A stretch of 64,000 nucleotides of DNA from a virus: positions 28,532 through 92,531 of the IMG/VR virus record IMGVR_UViG_3300021962_000056; one strand, given 5' to 3'. Numbering within the stretch: the first letter of the stretch is position 1; every line of letters starts with the position of its first letter. Below, piece by piece: positions 9,601 through 18,700 of this stretch. The translations under genes were made by a program, and so were the position numbers. The notes below the pieces were generated by a model that was not told the origin of the DNA, searched no databases, and was given only the letters and a program-made list of their open reading frames with translations.

Positions 9601-11014
9601 CGGGGGCAGGCGCAGGGGCAGGAGCCTTCCCGACAACCGGAGCCGGAATGCCCATCTTCTGGTGCATCAACGTTAGCTCCGCAAGCTCATCTGGATTGAT
9701 CGTGCCAGCGTCGGCTTTTAGTCGCAGCTGGTCCAAACGGATAACATCAACTTCAGGCGCGGGTTTGGGCTTAGGCGTCGGCGTCTGTGTAACAACCTCA
9801 TTCTGGCCAGTAACCCCAGTCTCCTGGGACATCTTGAGAACATCTTCGGCAGTAATCTCGGCTTCACCCTCTTGCTGCGTATCTTCAATCCCGGCCACGG
9901 TGGCGTTAGCACGCGGCAATGGGTTTGCGGGATCGCCTCCCAACGATTCAGCCGCAGCATCACCCAAGTTGGCATTTCGGCGTGAACCAACCAGACCACC
10001 AACAGCACCTCCAGATATGGATCCAATGAATCCGGCCTGTGCAACACCATCAAGCCACCCTCGTTCGGGATCATACACCGCAGCGGCAGCAATGTTTCCT
10101 CCAAGCTGCTCAGCCGATTCTTGGACACCTTCAGTTGCCAGCGCCTCGACAGCGCCACGGACACGTTCAGCACCCGTGACTCCAAGGAACTTTCTTTGGA
10201 ACTTGGCAGACTTGGGAACCAACCTCTCGGCAAGCCGTGCTCCAATGCCTCCGATTTCGCCAGTAGCAAAGCGTTGAACAACTTTAGGTGCTGCTCCCAG
10301 CAATCCCTCGGTGACAGCTCCAATGGGTGCGGTTGTAACAAACGCCCCATATTTCATCTGTTCGCGGCGATCTTGAAGATCCGCAGCGACATCATACTGC
10401 TGGTTGGCTAGAGCCTGAGCAATACGACGGTTGATCGTAGTGTCAGCCTCATCAAGCGCCGATTCACCTGCTTGCAGTCCGTATGCGATACCTCCGGTTA
10501 GAGCACCAGCCGGACCAGCGATTGCCGCAGCTGGAAGGACAGAGACCGTGCTTCCGATGCCACCCATGATTTGAGCGGGTACGGACTCTCGCACGCCGGG
10601 TAGGCCTGGGTAGGTTTCCTGCCCGAACTCTTGGACAGCTTGACCGGCCTTAAAAATCGGGCTTTGAGTGGCTGAGCGTTGTTGTTGCTCGAATGGGGTC
10701 TCCGTAAACGGATCGCCAGCCTCAAAGGTTCTGGCAAATGCTTTCGCGGTTTGGCCCAGTCCTTCGAGCGCCCCACGCGGCAACTCGGAAAGAGTGTTGA
10801 GCGCAGTCTCGACTGTGCCGTACTGCCCAAGTTGAAACTTGGCTTTCTCTTCGCGCTCAGTCTCTGCTGCTAGCTCTTCCTGCCGCTGCTCTATCAAACT
10901 TTTTCGGATCGCTTGATAGTTATCGCGGACGTACTGCTGGGCCTGCTCCTCTGAAACATCGTCCGGGAATGCAACGGCGCCCAAATCACGTCCAAAGTCG
11001 ATCTCGATTGCCAT
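3644..11014 (-). CDS. Giant internal virion / ejection-type polyvalent protein
   Basis: A 2,456-aa protein, by far the largest here. It starts FPDDVSEEQAQQYV, a beginning I associate with large phage structural polyvalent proteins. A Gly/Ala-rich hydrophobic stretch follows at about 145-190. Long Pro-Ala linkers at about 465-480, 590-605 and 845-870 separate globular blocks. About 1081-1165 (SVSEFAAAALGGAVKRGWYR) resembles the DUF7178 block of polyvalent proteins. The C-terminal third is helical with a hydrophobic stretch near 2150. It lies at the end of the tail operon after two internal-virion-like genes, so a role as an injected internal core protein is inferred. A nested frame lies at 9259-9417. 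Confidence 0.75.
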   Translation of the reverse strand: MAIEIDFGRDLGAVAFPDDVSEEQAQQYVRDNYQAIRKSLIEQRQEELAAETEREEKAKFQLGQYGTVETALNTLSELPRGALEGLGQTAKAFARTFEAGDPFTETPFEQQQRSATQSPIFKAGQAVQEFGQETYPGLPGVRESVPAQIMGGIGSTVSVLPAAAIAGPAGALTGGIAYGLQAGESALDEADTTINRRIAQALANQQYDVAADLQDRREQMKYGAFVTTAPIGAVTEGLLGAAPKVVQRFATGEIGGIGARLAERLVPKSAKFQRKFLGVTGAERVRGAVEALATEGVQESAEQLGGNIAAAAVYDPERGWLDGVAQAGFIGSISGGAVGGLVGSRRNANLGDAAAESLGGDPANPLPRANATVAGIEDTQQEGEAEITAEDVLKMSQETGVTGQNEVVTQTPTPKPKPAPEVDVIRLDQLRLKADAGTINPDELAELTLMHQKMGIPAPVVGKAPAPAPAPAPAAPVDTETGLTADEQDELDELITAEDAGTLSEEGAITLAAYRARLGTEPAATQPTTPAPSAVQKQGPDEGVLRREEPQPPVEVGLRQMDQGGRPAEVGGAEAEVTPEEVQQVKAEVAPAPAPAPTPAPSPAIKPDEELTEKQYYTKRVKEIAKANDLTEAEVRAQFSQEDSNLEYWLMIRSAAESGKQLKAETLDRLPEARIDFLRKQYPQALPEGYMAPAVRKSAAEKQAEMRAAKRGVRPAAAAQGVSPADQIHSAKLPKELARSTPRYNFGSNVFLPTLGSDFDRAAYILAQEKPSEADQQFMDWAVEVSGMSPEKIRAHGKTVRAQLKELARTSTGGTQKKPAVIVLAPQPIAAAERPAPAPAPAPAPTPAKPTPAPQADPNEKLAAFIEDVDGAITNLESPAKLRAMVKKAVAAGYITARDAAEIASVQKSMGSAEDTTDAFSEFAGYLSMELDKRRKAPAAAPTPAPVGKVDKAIAKLENLKVDTGGTFDAVLGIPALVWNGALITAQNALRAGRAVTQAIDAAIEYIRTNLNEKQAAKVNLEAVRNQFETDLVLGRSASEIVDDGKLSGYKQKARHLIPEERRKLRSDTKKRFVDLFNKLPSVSEFAAAALGGAVKRGWYRKSAEALIDVFGVDAPRFAALLAGLSPQTSVESNLINALNVWKNWNLAGRPTDRAAIVSVMGRSVQGNKGEESVLDAWINNSVRALSSEDPTSVTLSGPKVNSFMLNLRGVVNEVTNDAWMANFALVDQAMFSGSLNAAGTDPGKGTGYLAMSAKVRATAEYLTELTGDQWTPAEVQETVWSWAKTLYELQDRRGETRNALEILRAGELTEEAIAGTPDFATLLADGEYRRILAEAGYGNQVEQLARRSAELRGAGQARSESQAAAAASQTLRNAEERAARRLVQLRKQRAAEAEAERNQRPDRVEAALQKVIAATDPRGKAFEAVAALSNFVVFQASKIALRIYQSTKSWVAARNAGMDYIKSHVQLQNEPETAANFEEHIKAFPNQEIPAGTPERPQPPSPDVRVPSRGLFLGDISKDTDENWASEARKWVDFFNGNLERAYQVVLGEDIDNAFKEYILGEIIQRNQLDIARAKNDVELLRALNLEKRLAESAKSLGAVTAKAMAARKLAQERFWWAQPAMILRNLIRKRQDELIPFSKIESEQVRKWLTESGREAVNQIREAMKKADNVFAREFRKIKQVPGEPDGPPIEIKWQDILTQALDTQGSVRQKMLQVILADPRLRNLSPAGIAEITNLLTKAWETKRNQIFRAEFQKKVPLPNVKPDVREKLFRSLPRILKYANIARATPGSFSIQDGPDTFLLWEQAFRDAVAPEFGVAELNGATARKITDLAQKAQAQGGVNRNEIIQQMFRLMAREGGVRFSDALRDYWYAAVLSGVRTQVDNWANVWNGFLNTAMFAGMAKKDAGFVAYSALKGLDEGIRDFWPMLWRGELYRSVNFNPDQPGSALEGLGQSRNLFAKGISQFKYVGRLINALDHMTALMSDSTAKAYALRKLYGPEVARRYLTPSKEAVAAARARAIAEGTRPELVNKRTREIIQEKLPVEILLTAKDIREMTTFTETPQGILGSLYRGLDQAAQGKTLYKVLSGTNFLRFAANSANEILNFAFPVAFIRYYQSAPGRSEGEYGLKFSESRRDLLLAKAAFGTALGIYAGALFLGDDDKEEDRNIDITGSFKSLDPNKRKQLLAEGRQPYSIRFGNTYVSYRQLGFGGVLATIGELRDRQLFSPDKWSQENIVEKILDGAAAGMFIVKDSTAISGLTELLGFANAYKYDTDEFIEKSFPRYVSRLAGSLVPNILKEVDAWSDPSIFKTEAGNFGYEYFLQQVPFGRREIGPGPILNVLGEPVKVERYPWSRWAKEREDDLAWGTLGKLASRGVFMPTPAITVKVNENGTRREMTREEKYAYQRAVGQGYRKFIEQNSKRLLALPPAEAADFIDKNADRIRRNARTNLKNSF
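9259..9417 (-). CDS. Nested out-of-frame small Cys protein inside the giant virion gene
   Basis: Within the giant gene, a second minus-strand frame opens at GTG 9415-9417 and ends at TAA 9259-9261 (52 aa). With GTG read as Met it begins MPFKNKAQMKACYAEKN and continues SKWDCDKWIKE before a Lys/Pro/Ser tail. This closely resembles free-standing small phage proteins I know that begin with MPFKxKAQ, a CYA motif and a WDCDxW motif. The host frame here encodes a low-complexity Pro/Glu/Gln linker (about residues 533-585). No Shine-Dalgarno precedes the GTG, so expression is uncertain. Confidence 0.5.
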   Translation of the reverse strand: MPFKNKAQMKACYAEKNRNPQSKWDCDKWIKEGGLPKSEGPKPKSPRKKYSK

Positions 11015-11020
11015 GGTAGG

Positions 11021-12448
11021 TTAAAGTTCCACGGGCGCACGGCCACGCGGCAAACTCAGAATTGCGTCAAACTGTTCTTGAGACAATCCCAATGGCAAGG
11101 AGTTGGTTCCAGCTGGTGTTGGAACTCCGGCCTGATTTAGAGCTTGCCGCAACTGAAGGCCAAGAACTGCGGGGTCAACACCCCTAGACTGAGCCTCAAT
11201 CATTGCCTGTCGGAGTTCTTCTGGATCCAGTTCAGAAAGCGACTCGCTTGAATTTGTGGTCGCAGGCTGAAGCGAATTCACCGCCATTCTTGGTGCAGCA
11301 ACCATAGGAGCGTTGGTGGATGCTGTCCCCGGTCCGCGTGAGGTTATCGGCGGCACGTTTCGGAGGGCGCTGCTAGGTATAATACGACGGGCGCGTGAAG
11401 CTGCTTCTGCGCGGTTTTTTGGAGCAGGTTCAGAAGAAGTGATGCCTAGTGCTTCCCTTCGATCCTTGCGTTTCACTTCTAACTGCGCTTTTGCTTCGTC
11501 GATCGTGTATCCGTAGCTTTCGCCAAAGTATCCCGTCTGATCCTTGCGTACCTTGACGTTCCCTTGATCGTCTTCGTAGACGTTGACATCTACGTTTTTG
11601 CCGCGACTAGCAAGACGCTTGAGTTCCTTTTCTGCTTCGTCGATGTCGCCGAATGGATCGGGCTCTTTATCGGGAGACGCAAGGCGTTTGGCTTGTTCCT
11701 CGAGGGCCATTTCTGGCGTGAGGTAAAGTTCAACCTCCTCACCGCTGGGACGCGTATATTTTATACTCCCCGCCTTCTCCGCCTTCTTAGGCGTAGGCGT
11801 AGGAGCAATCCACTGTCTCCCACCGAACGACATTCGTTGGCCACCACCCATGGGCGCGCCTAGACGGGTGGGCGCAGCAGTGACAGGGACATTGCCAGAG
11901 AAAATGTCAGGAGTAGAAATGTCTTCGATTTGGTTTCTGACTTCGTCTGGAAGTTCGCGGTCCTGCTCTTGATCGGCAGGGATAAACCCGCGCCGGATCA
12001 TGGCCGCAGTAAGATCCTTCTCCTGGGCCATTCGCTTTGCTGTCCCGCGAAGGCGCCCAGTCTGATAGGCTGGACTGCCAATGACCTCCGGTGACAACGG
12101 CGCCTGAGTTCCATACAGAGCGCCAAGCTCTCCCTCTGCGCCGGCTATTTGTTCCTCTTGTAATCGACGATCCCGCTTCAACGCAGAGGCCGCGTAATCA
12201 GGTTCACCGTTTGCTAGCACCAGATCCTGACCAAACTGTCCCGCTGCTGCATCGAGACGAGCTTTGATTCGCTCATCGAGTGCAGCCCTTCGTTCGATAC
12301 CCAGCTGGTTGTAATAGTCCTGCCGGATCCGCGCCTCTTCCTGGCGCTGCGCCATCGCCTCCTCACGCGCCTGGCGCTGATTCGCCAGCTGCACGCCTTG
12401 AAGGTACGACTGCCCGATGTTTTCGAGTCCTGAGAAGGGGTTTGCCAT
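11021..12448 (-). CDS. Internal virion-like protein
   Basis: A 475-aa protein starting at ATG 12446-12448, three bases after the previous stop. The N-terminal 150 residues are rich in Gln, Arg, Glu and Ala and predicted helical (QRQAREEAMAQRQEEARIRQ); the rest is charged and Pro/Ser-rich without a recognised enzyme motif. Its place between a gp14-like protein and the giant protein matches the second internal core protein of short-tailed phages. Function inferred from position and composition. Confidence 0.6.
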   Translation of the reverse strand: MANPFSGLENIGQSYLQGVQLANQRQAREEAMAQRQEEARIRQDYYNQLGIERRAALDERIKARLDAAAGQFGQDLVLANGEPDYAASALKRDRRLQEEQIAGAEGELGALYGTQAPLSPEVIGSPAYQTGRLRGTAKRMAQEKDLTAAMIRRGFIPADQEQDRELPDEVRNQIEDISTPDIFSGNVPVTAAPTRLGAPMGGGQRMSFGGRQWIAPTPTPKKAEKAGSIKYTRPSGEEVELYLTPEMALEEQAKRLASPDKEPDPFGDIDEAEKELKRLASRGKNVDVNVYEDDQGNVKVRKDQTGYFGESYGYTIDEAKAQLEVKRKDRREALGITSSEPAPKNRAEAASRARRIIPSSALRNVPPITSRGPGTASTNAPMVAAPRMAVNSLQPATTNSSESLSELDPEELRQAMIEAQSRGVDPAVLGLQLRQALNQAGVPTPAGTNSLPLGLSQEQFDAILSLPRGRAPVEL

Positions 12449-12452
12449 AAAA

Positions 12453-13193
12453 TTAGCCTCCCATGAGTTTGCGTTGAGTGGAGACCAGATCGCTTTCGCC
12501 GCCGGTGCCGGCGCGACTCTGCGCTCCCAGCTGCGCGAATCCAAGATTGGTCAATCCAGATCCGAGTGATCCAAACGCTTGACCGACCGCTCCAGTTGCA
12601 CTCGGCATACCGGCAACACCAAGGAGCGCCTGCTGTTGTGCGCTGCGCTCGCCGCCGCGCAATGCGGCAATCTGCTGTGGCGTAAACTCGTAGTTCGCCA
12701 ACGGAGCCAGCGGTGTGGTTCCAAGGATGTTGGCGAACTGTTGGTTGCCGAGGTTTGCGAAGTCCAAGCTGGTTCGTCCGAGGTCTCGGGCAACGAGGTT
12801 TCTTCCAGCTGCGCTTCCGGCGTACCCACCCTGAAGAGCTTGGCCGGCTGCTCTGCGTTGAACCTGCGCCGCGACATCAGGCGGGAGTTCACCGCGAAGG
12901 AGTGCTAGCGCGTTCTGAGTGCGTTGCGCTTGGCCTTCTTGATAACCAGGAATCTGGATGCCAAGCGACTCCAGCAGCTGGGCTCGGTTGAACGCGTTGC
13001 GCTCGGTCTCCATTTCTCGGGCGCGGGGAGCGTTGAGAGCGGACTCTCCCATTACCGCACCAACATCAAGCCCAGGAATGTTTGCAGCGTCACGGGCCTG
13101 CCGGCGCGCCGCGCTAGCGGACGACGCTGACAATGCTGCGCCTGTTCCAGACCCGACAAGCCCAACTCCTATTGCTGTTCCTACCCAAGACAT
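12453..13193 (-). CDS. Internal virion protein, T7 gp14-like
   Basis: A 246-aa protein with ATG 13191-13193. It begins MSWVGTAIGVGLVGSGTGAA, a Gly/Ala-rich hydrophobic segment, followed by a helical Gln/Ala/Arg-rich body (RRAAGQALQGGYAGSAAGRN). Small Gly/Ala-rich proteins of this form are typical of the first internal or ejection protein of podovirus-like phages. It overlaps the cupin gene by 13 bases. Identification is by pattern and gene order. Confidence 0.65.
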   Translation of the reverse strand: MSWVGTAIGVGLVGSGTGAALSASSASAARRQARDAANIPGLDVGAVMGESALNAPRAREMETERNAFNRAQLLESLGIQIPGYQEGQAQRTQNALALLRGELPPDVAAQVQRRAAGQALQGGYAGSAAGRNLVARDLGRTSLDFANLGNQQFANILGTTPLAPLANYEFTPQQIAALRGGERSAQQQALLGVAGMPSATGAVGQAFGSLGSGLTNLGFAQLGAQSRAGTGGESDLVSTQRKLMGG

Positions 13194-13645
13194 AGTAAGT
13201 ATTTGTTATCCCTCACGTAAGTGAGGTCGTTGCGTATCTCTTCGTGATTTTTTTTGTTCAGCGGGTTGGGGTGAACAGTCACCCAAACCGTGTCCTCTTG
13301 AATCAAAATCGCCCTTCGCGTCTGCGGCAGGGTAATTCCGTACATCGGCGCCGTGTAGGTCACCAGTCCCTCGGTTTCGCTGATTACCGTCAGCTTGCCC
13401 TGAAGCAGAAAGAACGGGTGATCGAACTTATGGATCCGACTGGTGATGATTGATCCAGCTGGCGCAAATATTTCCCGCACGTACAACCCCTCTGGATAAG
13501 TATGGTTGAGCGGGCACTCGATCTGCGGCTTGTCCGAGACAAACGCTTCCCAACGATCCAGTCGATCGTCGAGCGGAACGTCTGCGTCGGTCAGAAATTC
13601 CAACCACGTCACCGGCTGCACTACAACTGGAAGCTCTTCGGTCAT
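13181..13645 (-). CDS. Cupin-fold phage protein
   Basis: A 154-aa protein with ATG 13643-13645, sharing one base with the upstream stop. The core YVREIFAPAGSIITSRIHKF, HPFFLLQGKLTVISE and PMYGITLPQTRRAIL has the glycine and histidine spacing of a double-stranded beta-helix. The family recurs in phage tail regions, with unknown role. A final segment with HPNPLNKKNHEEI is conserved in such proteins. Metal or sugar binding is possible but not shown. Confidence 0.7.
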   Translation of the reverse strand: MTEELPVVVQPVTWLEFLTDADVPLDDRLDRWEAFVSDKPQIECPLNHTYPEGLYVREIFAPAGSIITSRIHKFDHPFFLLQGKLTVISETEGLVTYTAPMYGITLPQTRRAILIQEDTVWVTVHPNPLNKKNHEEIRNDLTYVRDNKYLLCLG

Positions 13646-14730
13646 CAGATGAAGCCACCAAAGATGAACTGGGTCTTGGCCGATCCGAACGGCTGCACGT
13701 TAATCACGCTGCGCTCGTTCGGGCTGTAGGCTTCGAGTTCATTGCGCAGACTGCGAAGCGCCAGCTGGATCTCACGTTCAGCCTCGGTGTACTGATTCCG
13801 GTCCTCCTTCTGGATGGCCTTCATCATGTGCTTGATCGCCTGGAGATTGCCGATGAACAGCCAATCGGAGTCAACGATGGCCGGGATGAACTCCAGACGC
13901 ACGATCGCCTCGACTACCGTGTTGGTACATTCCTCATCTGGAGGCACGCACCCGTCGCCGTGGTCGATGCAGTCGTTCTGAGCTTCCGCGTTGCACCCGG
14001 AGGTTCCGCCGCAAACCTCGGGCATCCCGATCAGGTACGTGCGACGGTACTCAGGGTTTTCTTCGCTGGGACCCCAGAGTGCGACTTCCGTGGTCACAGT
14101 ACCGTTGTAGGTCGAAATGCGCAGCCTTCCCTGCGTCAACGGCTTCTGGGCGCCGGTGAGTCCAGGCTTCTTGAACTGCTTCGTTGTCTGGACAAACGGA
14201 GTGATGTTTGGGTTTGGCAGAGTGACGTATTCACCCCAGACATACTCTCCGGAAACCGTATCGTAGGTGCGAATGGCTTCATTGGTAATCGGATCAATCC
14301 CTTGAAGCAGGACACGTTTGCCGGCATCAGCTGCTAGCTCTGGTGCCACCTGAAAATAGCAGGTCTCGATCGAATCCCGATACTGCGTGACCATACCGCG
14401 ATCCAGCAGCTGTTCCTGCTCGCATCCCTCACGGCCGCATCCGGTGCGCGGTGCGCGTTCATCCGTCTGGAACTCGTACCACTGGTTCTGGATCGGGATG
14501 TTGTACCCGCAGAGGTTCATCGCCTCGATCGTCTTGACCTCGCGAGGCCAAGTGATGCAGCCGGCAGTGACGCAGATGCGCAACTTCTTGTATGTGCCCC
14601 ACCACTTGCCCATGTCGGCAAGCCGCGCCTGAGCCTCGTTGAGCAGCTGGACGAAACGCTCGTCACAGGTGGCCAGTCCGACTGCCTGCGCGATCGTGGA
14701 GTTCTTGGCCTGTGCGAGGGTTTTTCTCAT
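13645..14730 (-). CDS. Tail tubular protein A-like / head-tail adaptor
   Basis: A 361-aa protein starting at ATG 14728-14730 (ATGA overlap with the fibre gene). The N-terminal ERFVQLLNEAQARLADMGKW followed by an ITWPREVKTIEAMNLCG stretch resembles the helical-bundle start of podovirus adaptor or gp11-like proteins. Many paired Cys residues (CGREGCEQEQ; CGGTSGCNAEAQNDC) are unusual for that family. Its position next to the gp12-like and internal virion genes supports the call. Confidence 0.6.
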   Translation of the reverse strand: MRKTLAQAKNSTIAQAVGLATCDERFVQLLNEAQARLADMGKWWGTYKKLRICVTAGCITWPREVKTIEAMNLCGYNIPIQNQWYEFQTDERAPRTGCGREGCEQEQLLDRGMVTQYRDSIETCYFQVAPELAADAGKRVLLQGIDPITNEAIRTYDTVSGEYVWGEYVTLPNPNITPFVQTTKQFKKPGLTGAQKPLTQGRLRISTYNGTVTTEVALWGPSEENPEYRRTYLIGMPEVCGGTSGCNAEAQNDCIDHGDGCVPPDEECTNTVVEAIVRLEFIPAIVDSDWLFIGNLQAIKHMMKAIQKEDRNQYTEAEREIQLALRSLRNELEAYSPNERSVINVQPFGSAKTQFIFGGFI

Positions 14731-15719
14731 GGCGGGGTGTAGAGGGGGTTGAGCGCGGTCGCGTAGACTTTCATCTGATAATCAGTGGCTGAGCTTGCAG
14801 GTCCAAGCGCCGGAGTCATAAACGGAAAGATAATCCCGTTTTGCCAAATCGGATAAACGTGAATTTGATCAAAGTCAGCCGTGTACTTGAACGCTGGCAT
14901 ATCGGCAGCAGGCCCGTCCGCTAGCAAGTTCAAGCAGTCAACTTCTTGACCCGAATACCAGGTTAATGTCGCGTTTGGAATCGTGCTCGCATCTGTAAAT
15001 GTCTGTGTTCCTACGGCAATCCTTTGCAAAACCACCCGGACCATGAACGGCATGATTTTCGATCCGGTCAATGGATTCACGAATCCATGAGTGAAATTTT
15101 CTGGCGCAGCAGAAACCGATGGAATAACTCGCAATGTAGACTCATACGTCAAAAACTGACGTAAACTCTGCCGCGTCAGGTCCCGCTTCTGCGTGATCAG
15201 CTGGAAATTTACCCCGTCGTACAAGACGGACACAACCTGACCAATCAGGATGTCGTTTGCGGAAAGGGCGGTCGTGCCATCCTTCGTGATCGTCTTGGCA
15301 CCGCGTCCATCCACATTCAGCGTGCAAGCGCCAGCATTGGTGTGGTTTGCGAGGAAGGTGTAAATCTGACCAGTCCGGTAGGCCGAAGCAGCATTGGGGT
15401 AAGCCGGCGAATTGGTGACCGCATAGTTTCCACCTGCACCTGTTGCCGTGCCCGCAAACACCACTTCGCTGCTGGATCGAATCCACGCCAGATCGGTGGG
15501 ATTTCCAGACCACTTCATCACGTCGATCGGTCGATCAGACGAATCGGTACGCAGCCAATAGAGTGCAGTGTTTCCGGGTGCGGTTTGCGATGTCACCCAT
15601 TCCGCGCCGGTATTCAGGTTTCCAATCAGCGCGGCCGCGTAAGCGTCCAGGCGATCCTGTTCGCTCGCGTAGCATTGGGGAGGGGGAAGCTCTCCAGCTG
15701 TGATGTCAATCGTTGGCAT
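14727..15719 (-). CDS. Tail fibre / appendage protein
   Basis: A 330-aa protein, ATG 15717-15719. After a short N-terminal anchor it has a beta-rich body with repeated Gly, Thr and Asn, including QIYTFLANHTNAGACTLNVD, a motif I associate with phage fibre domains. The C-terminal domain is Pro/Tyr-rich and unrelated to S74 chaperones. It follows the large spike directly, so both are probably distal tail parts. Binding target unknown. Confidence 0.65.
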   Translation of the reverse strand: MPTIDITAGELPPPQCYASEQDRLDAYAAALIGNLNTGAEWVTSQTAPGNTALYWLRTDSSDRPIDVMKWSGNPTDLAWIRSSSEVVFAGTATGAGGNYAVTNSPAYPNAASAYRTGQIYTFLANHTNAGACTLNVDGRGAKTITKDGTTALSANDILIGQVVSVLYDGVNFQLITQKRDLTRQSLRQFLTYESTLRVIPSVSAAPENFTHGFVNPLTGSKIMPFMVRVVLQRIAVGTQTFTDASTIPNATLTWYSGQEVDCLNLLADGPAADMPAFKYTADFDQIHVYPIWQNGIIFPFMTPALGPASSATDYQMKVYATALNPLYTPP

Positions 15720-15721
15720 GG

Positions 15722-18700
15722 CTAGATTCGGTAGCTGTAATCGTCTGGCTTACACGGGCCGGGGTCGCATTGAAGATCGAGACACCCTCCCGGGCAATCG
15801 AAATAGAAAAATTGATCCAGCGGCGCAACGCACCGGTCTGGCCGTCCAGCCAGGAACGATGCTCCAAACCGTCCGCCGTTGTTGCGGACAAGATCTTGCC
15901 CGCTCAAACGACGAACAGTGTTGCACGTGATCTGGACGTTGCTGACGTACCGGAAAAAGCTGCCGGTTGCCGATGTAAACGCCACGTCTGGGCCGACATT
16001 CGCGCAGGTGAAGGTGGTTGGAGTAGGCGTTCCAGTGACGATGTTTTCGTCGTTGAAGCTGGTGTTGATGAAACCCTCGGTCGTCACGTGATCCCCGATG
16101 GACAGGTGATGCGCCTTGTTCGTGGTGAACGTCGCGACGTTTGATGTCCGCTGGTAGGCGATGGGCAGCATTTCCCAGGGGAATTTCACCGGGAGGTTGA
16201 TGCCAACGAAGCCTCCGCTGGAAGAAACGATGGCGCCGGGATTGGTAACCGTGAACTGATTTGCAGCTGGTACGGTAAGAACCGTGAAAACGCCATTGAA
16301 TGTTCCGTCAGCAACTCCAACCACGGAAACCTCCATTCCAACCTGAAGCTCATGCGCTGACACCGTTGTAAATGTCGAGATACCGCTGCCGTCTCTCGAT
16401 GCGCCATCCGGAGACGCCGACGGGGGGTTGATCGGAATCTGGTAGTCCGTCGGGTAGTACCATTTGCTGCGATCGACGTCGTGATTCAGGACGATAAACG
16501 CAGCATCGAGCGGATCGAAAGCCGTCTGGTAATACCAAGTTCCCGGCCCTTGAAGTAACACGTCATTGTTTTCAACAACCATGTCGCGGTGTGCTGAAAT
16601 CAATGTGGAATACGGATTCGGATTCGCTGTCAACGGCCCGATCAACTCATACCAATCCTGCACGTTTAACGCTATGAACGCACAAATATCCAACGCTGAG
16701 TTGTTGTGGATGCGCGTTCCAAAGTGCTGGTACGAATCAACGTAGAAACAGGTTCCAGTAAACCCGTCGAAATTGTTGTAGCGGACCTCGGCGTTTAACG
16801 TCTCTCGAACGGTGATAGCATGAACCGGGCTCTGTTGGTTGACCTTGTTTGGTCCGCCGCGAACCTCGTTGTACTCGAAGGTGCAATCCTTCGCCAGGAT
16901 CCGCTGGCTGCGAAGCATTTCGACGCTTCCGTCGAGGTACAAACCGGGAATGATGTTGGGTCCAGGTGCGTTCACTGTGAACTTGAACGCGTCCGGAACG
17001 CTTAACACCGTCGAATTTACGTAAAGATTTACGTTCGCAGCAACTGGTGGGAATGCGTTTGGAAGGGCTTGGGCAACAGTAAAATTAAAATCGTCTACAA
17101 TCGAGGCAACCGTCCAAGTTCCATTGAATGAAGGATCAGTGAGAATGCCTTGAATTTTGACCGTTGATCCAACATTGGCGAAATGCCTTCCGTAGGTGGT
17201 GTACGTCGCTACGCCAGCATTACGTTGAACGACTTGAACTGCCGTCATCGTCACCGGCACCACGTCCCCAACCCGCAGCGTGTGCTTCATGACGCAGGTG
17301 TACGTCGCCACGCCAGCGGATCTGGAAACCACGTTGATCGGGTTCACAAGGCTCGAAAAGCCGCCGATCGCGCACTGGGTGTTGGCCTCTGCGTTGCCGG
17401 GATAGAGAACGCTTTGAATCGAGTTTCGGCCTTGGTATCCGAACTTGTTGTTGATGATCCGCGCACCTGGCGTCTTGTTGTCCACCGTCATCGGTAGGAA
17501 CGAGAGGGCGATGAACGTCTCAGCGTCTGCGATACCAACGCCGAAATCGTAAAACTGGTTGTCGCGGAACACCGCGTTTTCACCGCGATGATTGATTCCT
17601 GCGACCGTGTAGGACGAGTTGACTCCTGCGGTCGTTTGAGCGGTGGCAAGAACGTCAGGGTAGTAGGTCGGAGAGTAGACGCGGCCGTTTTGAGCAGGCA
17701 GTGTTATCGGAGCGGTAACGCGAGAACAATAAAACTCCTGACCGCCAGGAAGGAATCCAGCCACGGTTTTTGTGCCATTGAAGGCTGGGTCTGTCATCCC
17801 GGTAATGACAACGCTATCACCGATCGTGAAACCAAAGTTCCAGTCTGGATGCTTTGTGTAAATGTCAGCAAAACCGTTGTTTCTACCGCCAATGATTACA
17901 GCACGAATATCGCGCTGGAAAGTGGACTGGGTTATGTTCTGAACATTTCCATACCCAGTGAATGACCCATCTGCAACACCGCCTGTTTTTACGTTTACAA
18001 TGTACTGATTGATTTCGCTTACATTGGTGTATGGAGGCGGGACTATTGGCGGAGAATACGATGGAGTTGCCACCGCAGTTATGAAATGCGGGTATGCGGT
18101 CGTGTACGTGTTTACTCCAGCGGTCCTTGAAACGGATGAAATCGCGATATCTGCAACCGAGTTGTTCGTGTAGTTGCCGTCGAACGTGATGCCTTGAATC
18201 AGCGTGTTCTTGCAATTCGTCGCATCCACAGGGCGGCCCGGATATGCTCCAGCACCTCCAACCGCGCCGCTGCCGGCATAATTGCCCAGCGTCTTGATCA
18301 TCTGGATGTTGAATCCATAGGTATCGAGTCGCTTGGTTGACGTATGGTTTGCGAACTTCAGCGTCGTTTGCCCGATGCCTTTTCCGACAAACTCGACGTT
18401 GTCGATCGCAAGTCCGTAGCCGAGAACCAACGAAGATGTGTATCCGCCGCCGATTAGGTTGATCCAGCCGTTCTCTGCTGCCAGCGGAGTGTTTGCTCCT
18501 GGCATCAACACCTGAAATGAAGTTGGGCTGTAAATCGCAGTTACCTGAAATCCAAATTGGCCTGGACCGAGATTGCTCGGCAATGTTGTTGCCGGGTCGA
18601 TGTAAACCACCGAAATGCCGTACAACGTGATTTTTTCTCCAAGAACAAGACCGTGCGGGGTAGCAGTTGTAAAGGTTGTGTAGCCACCAGTCCTCTGGCT

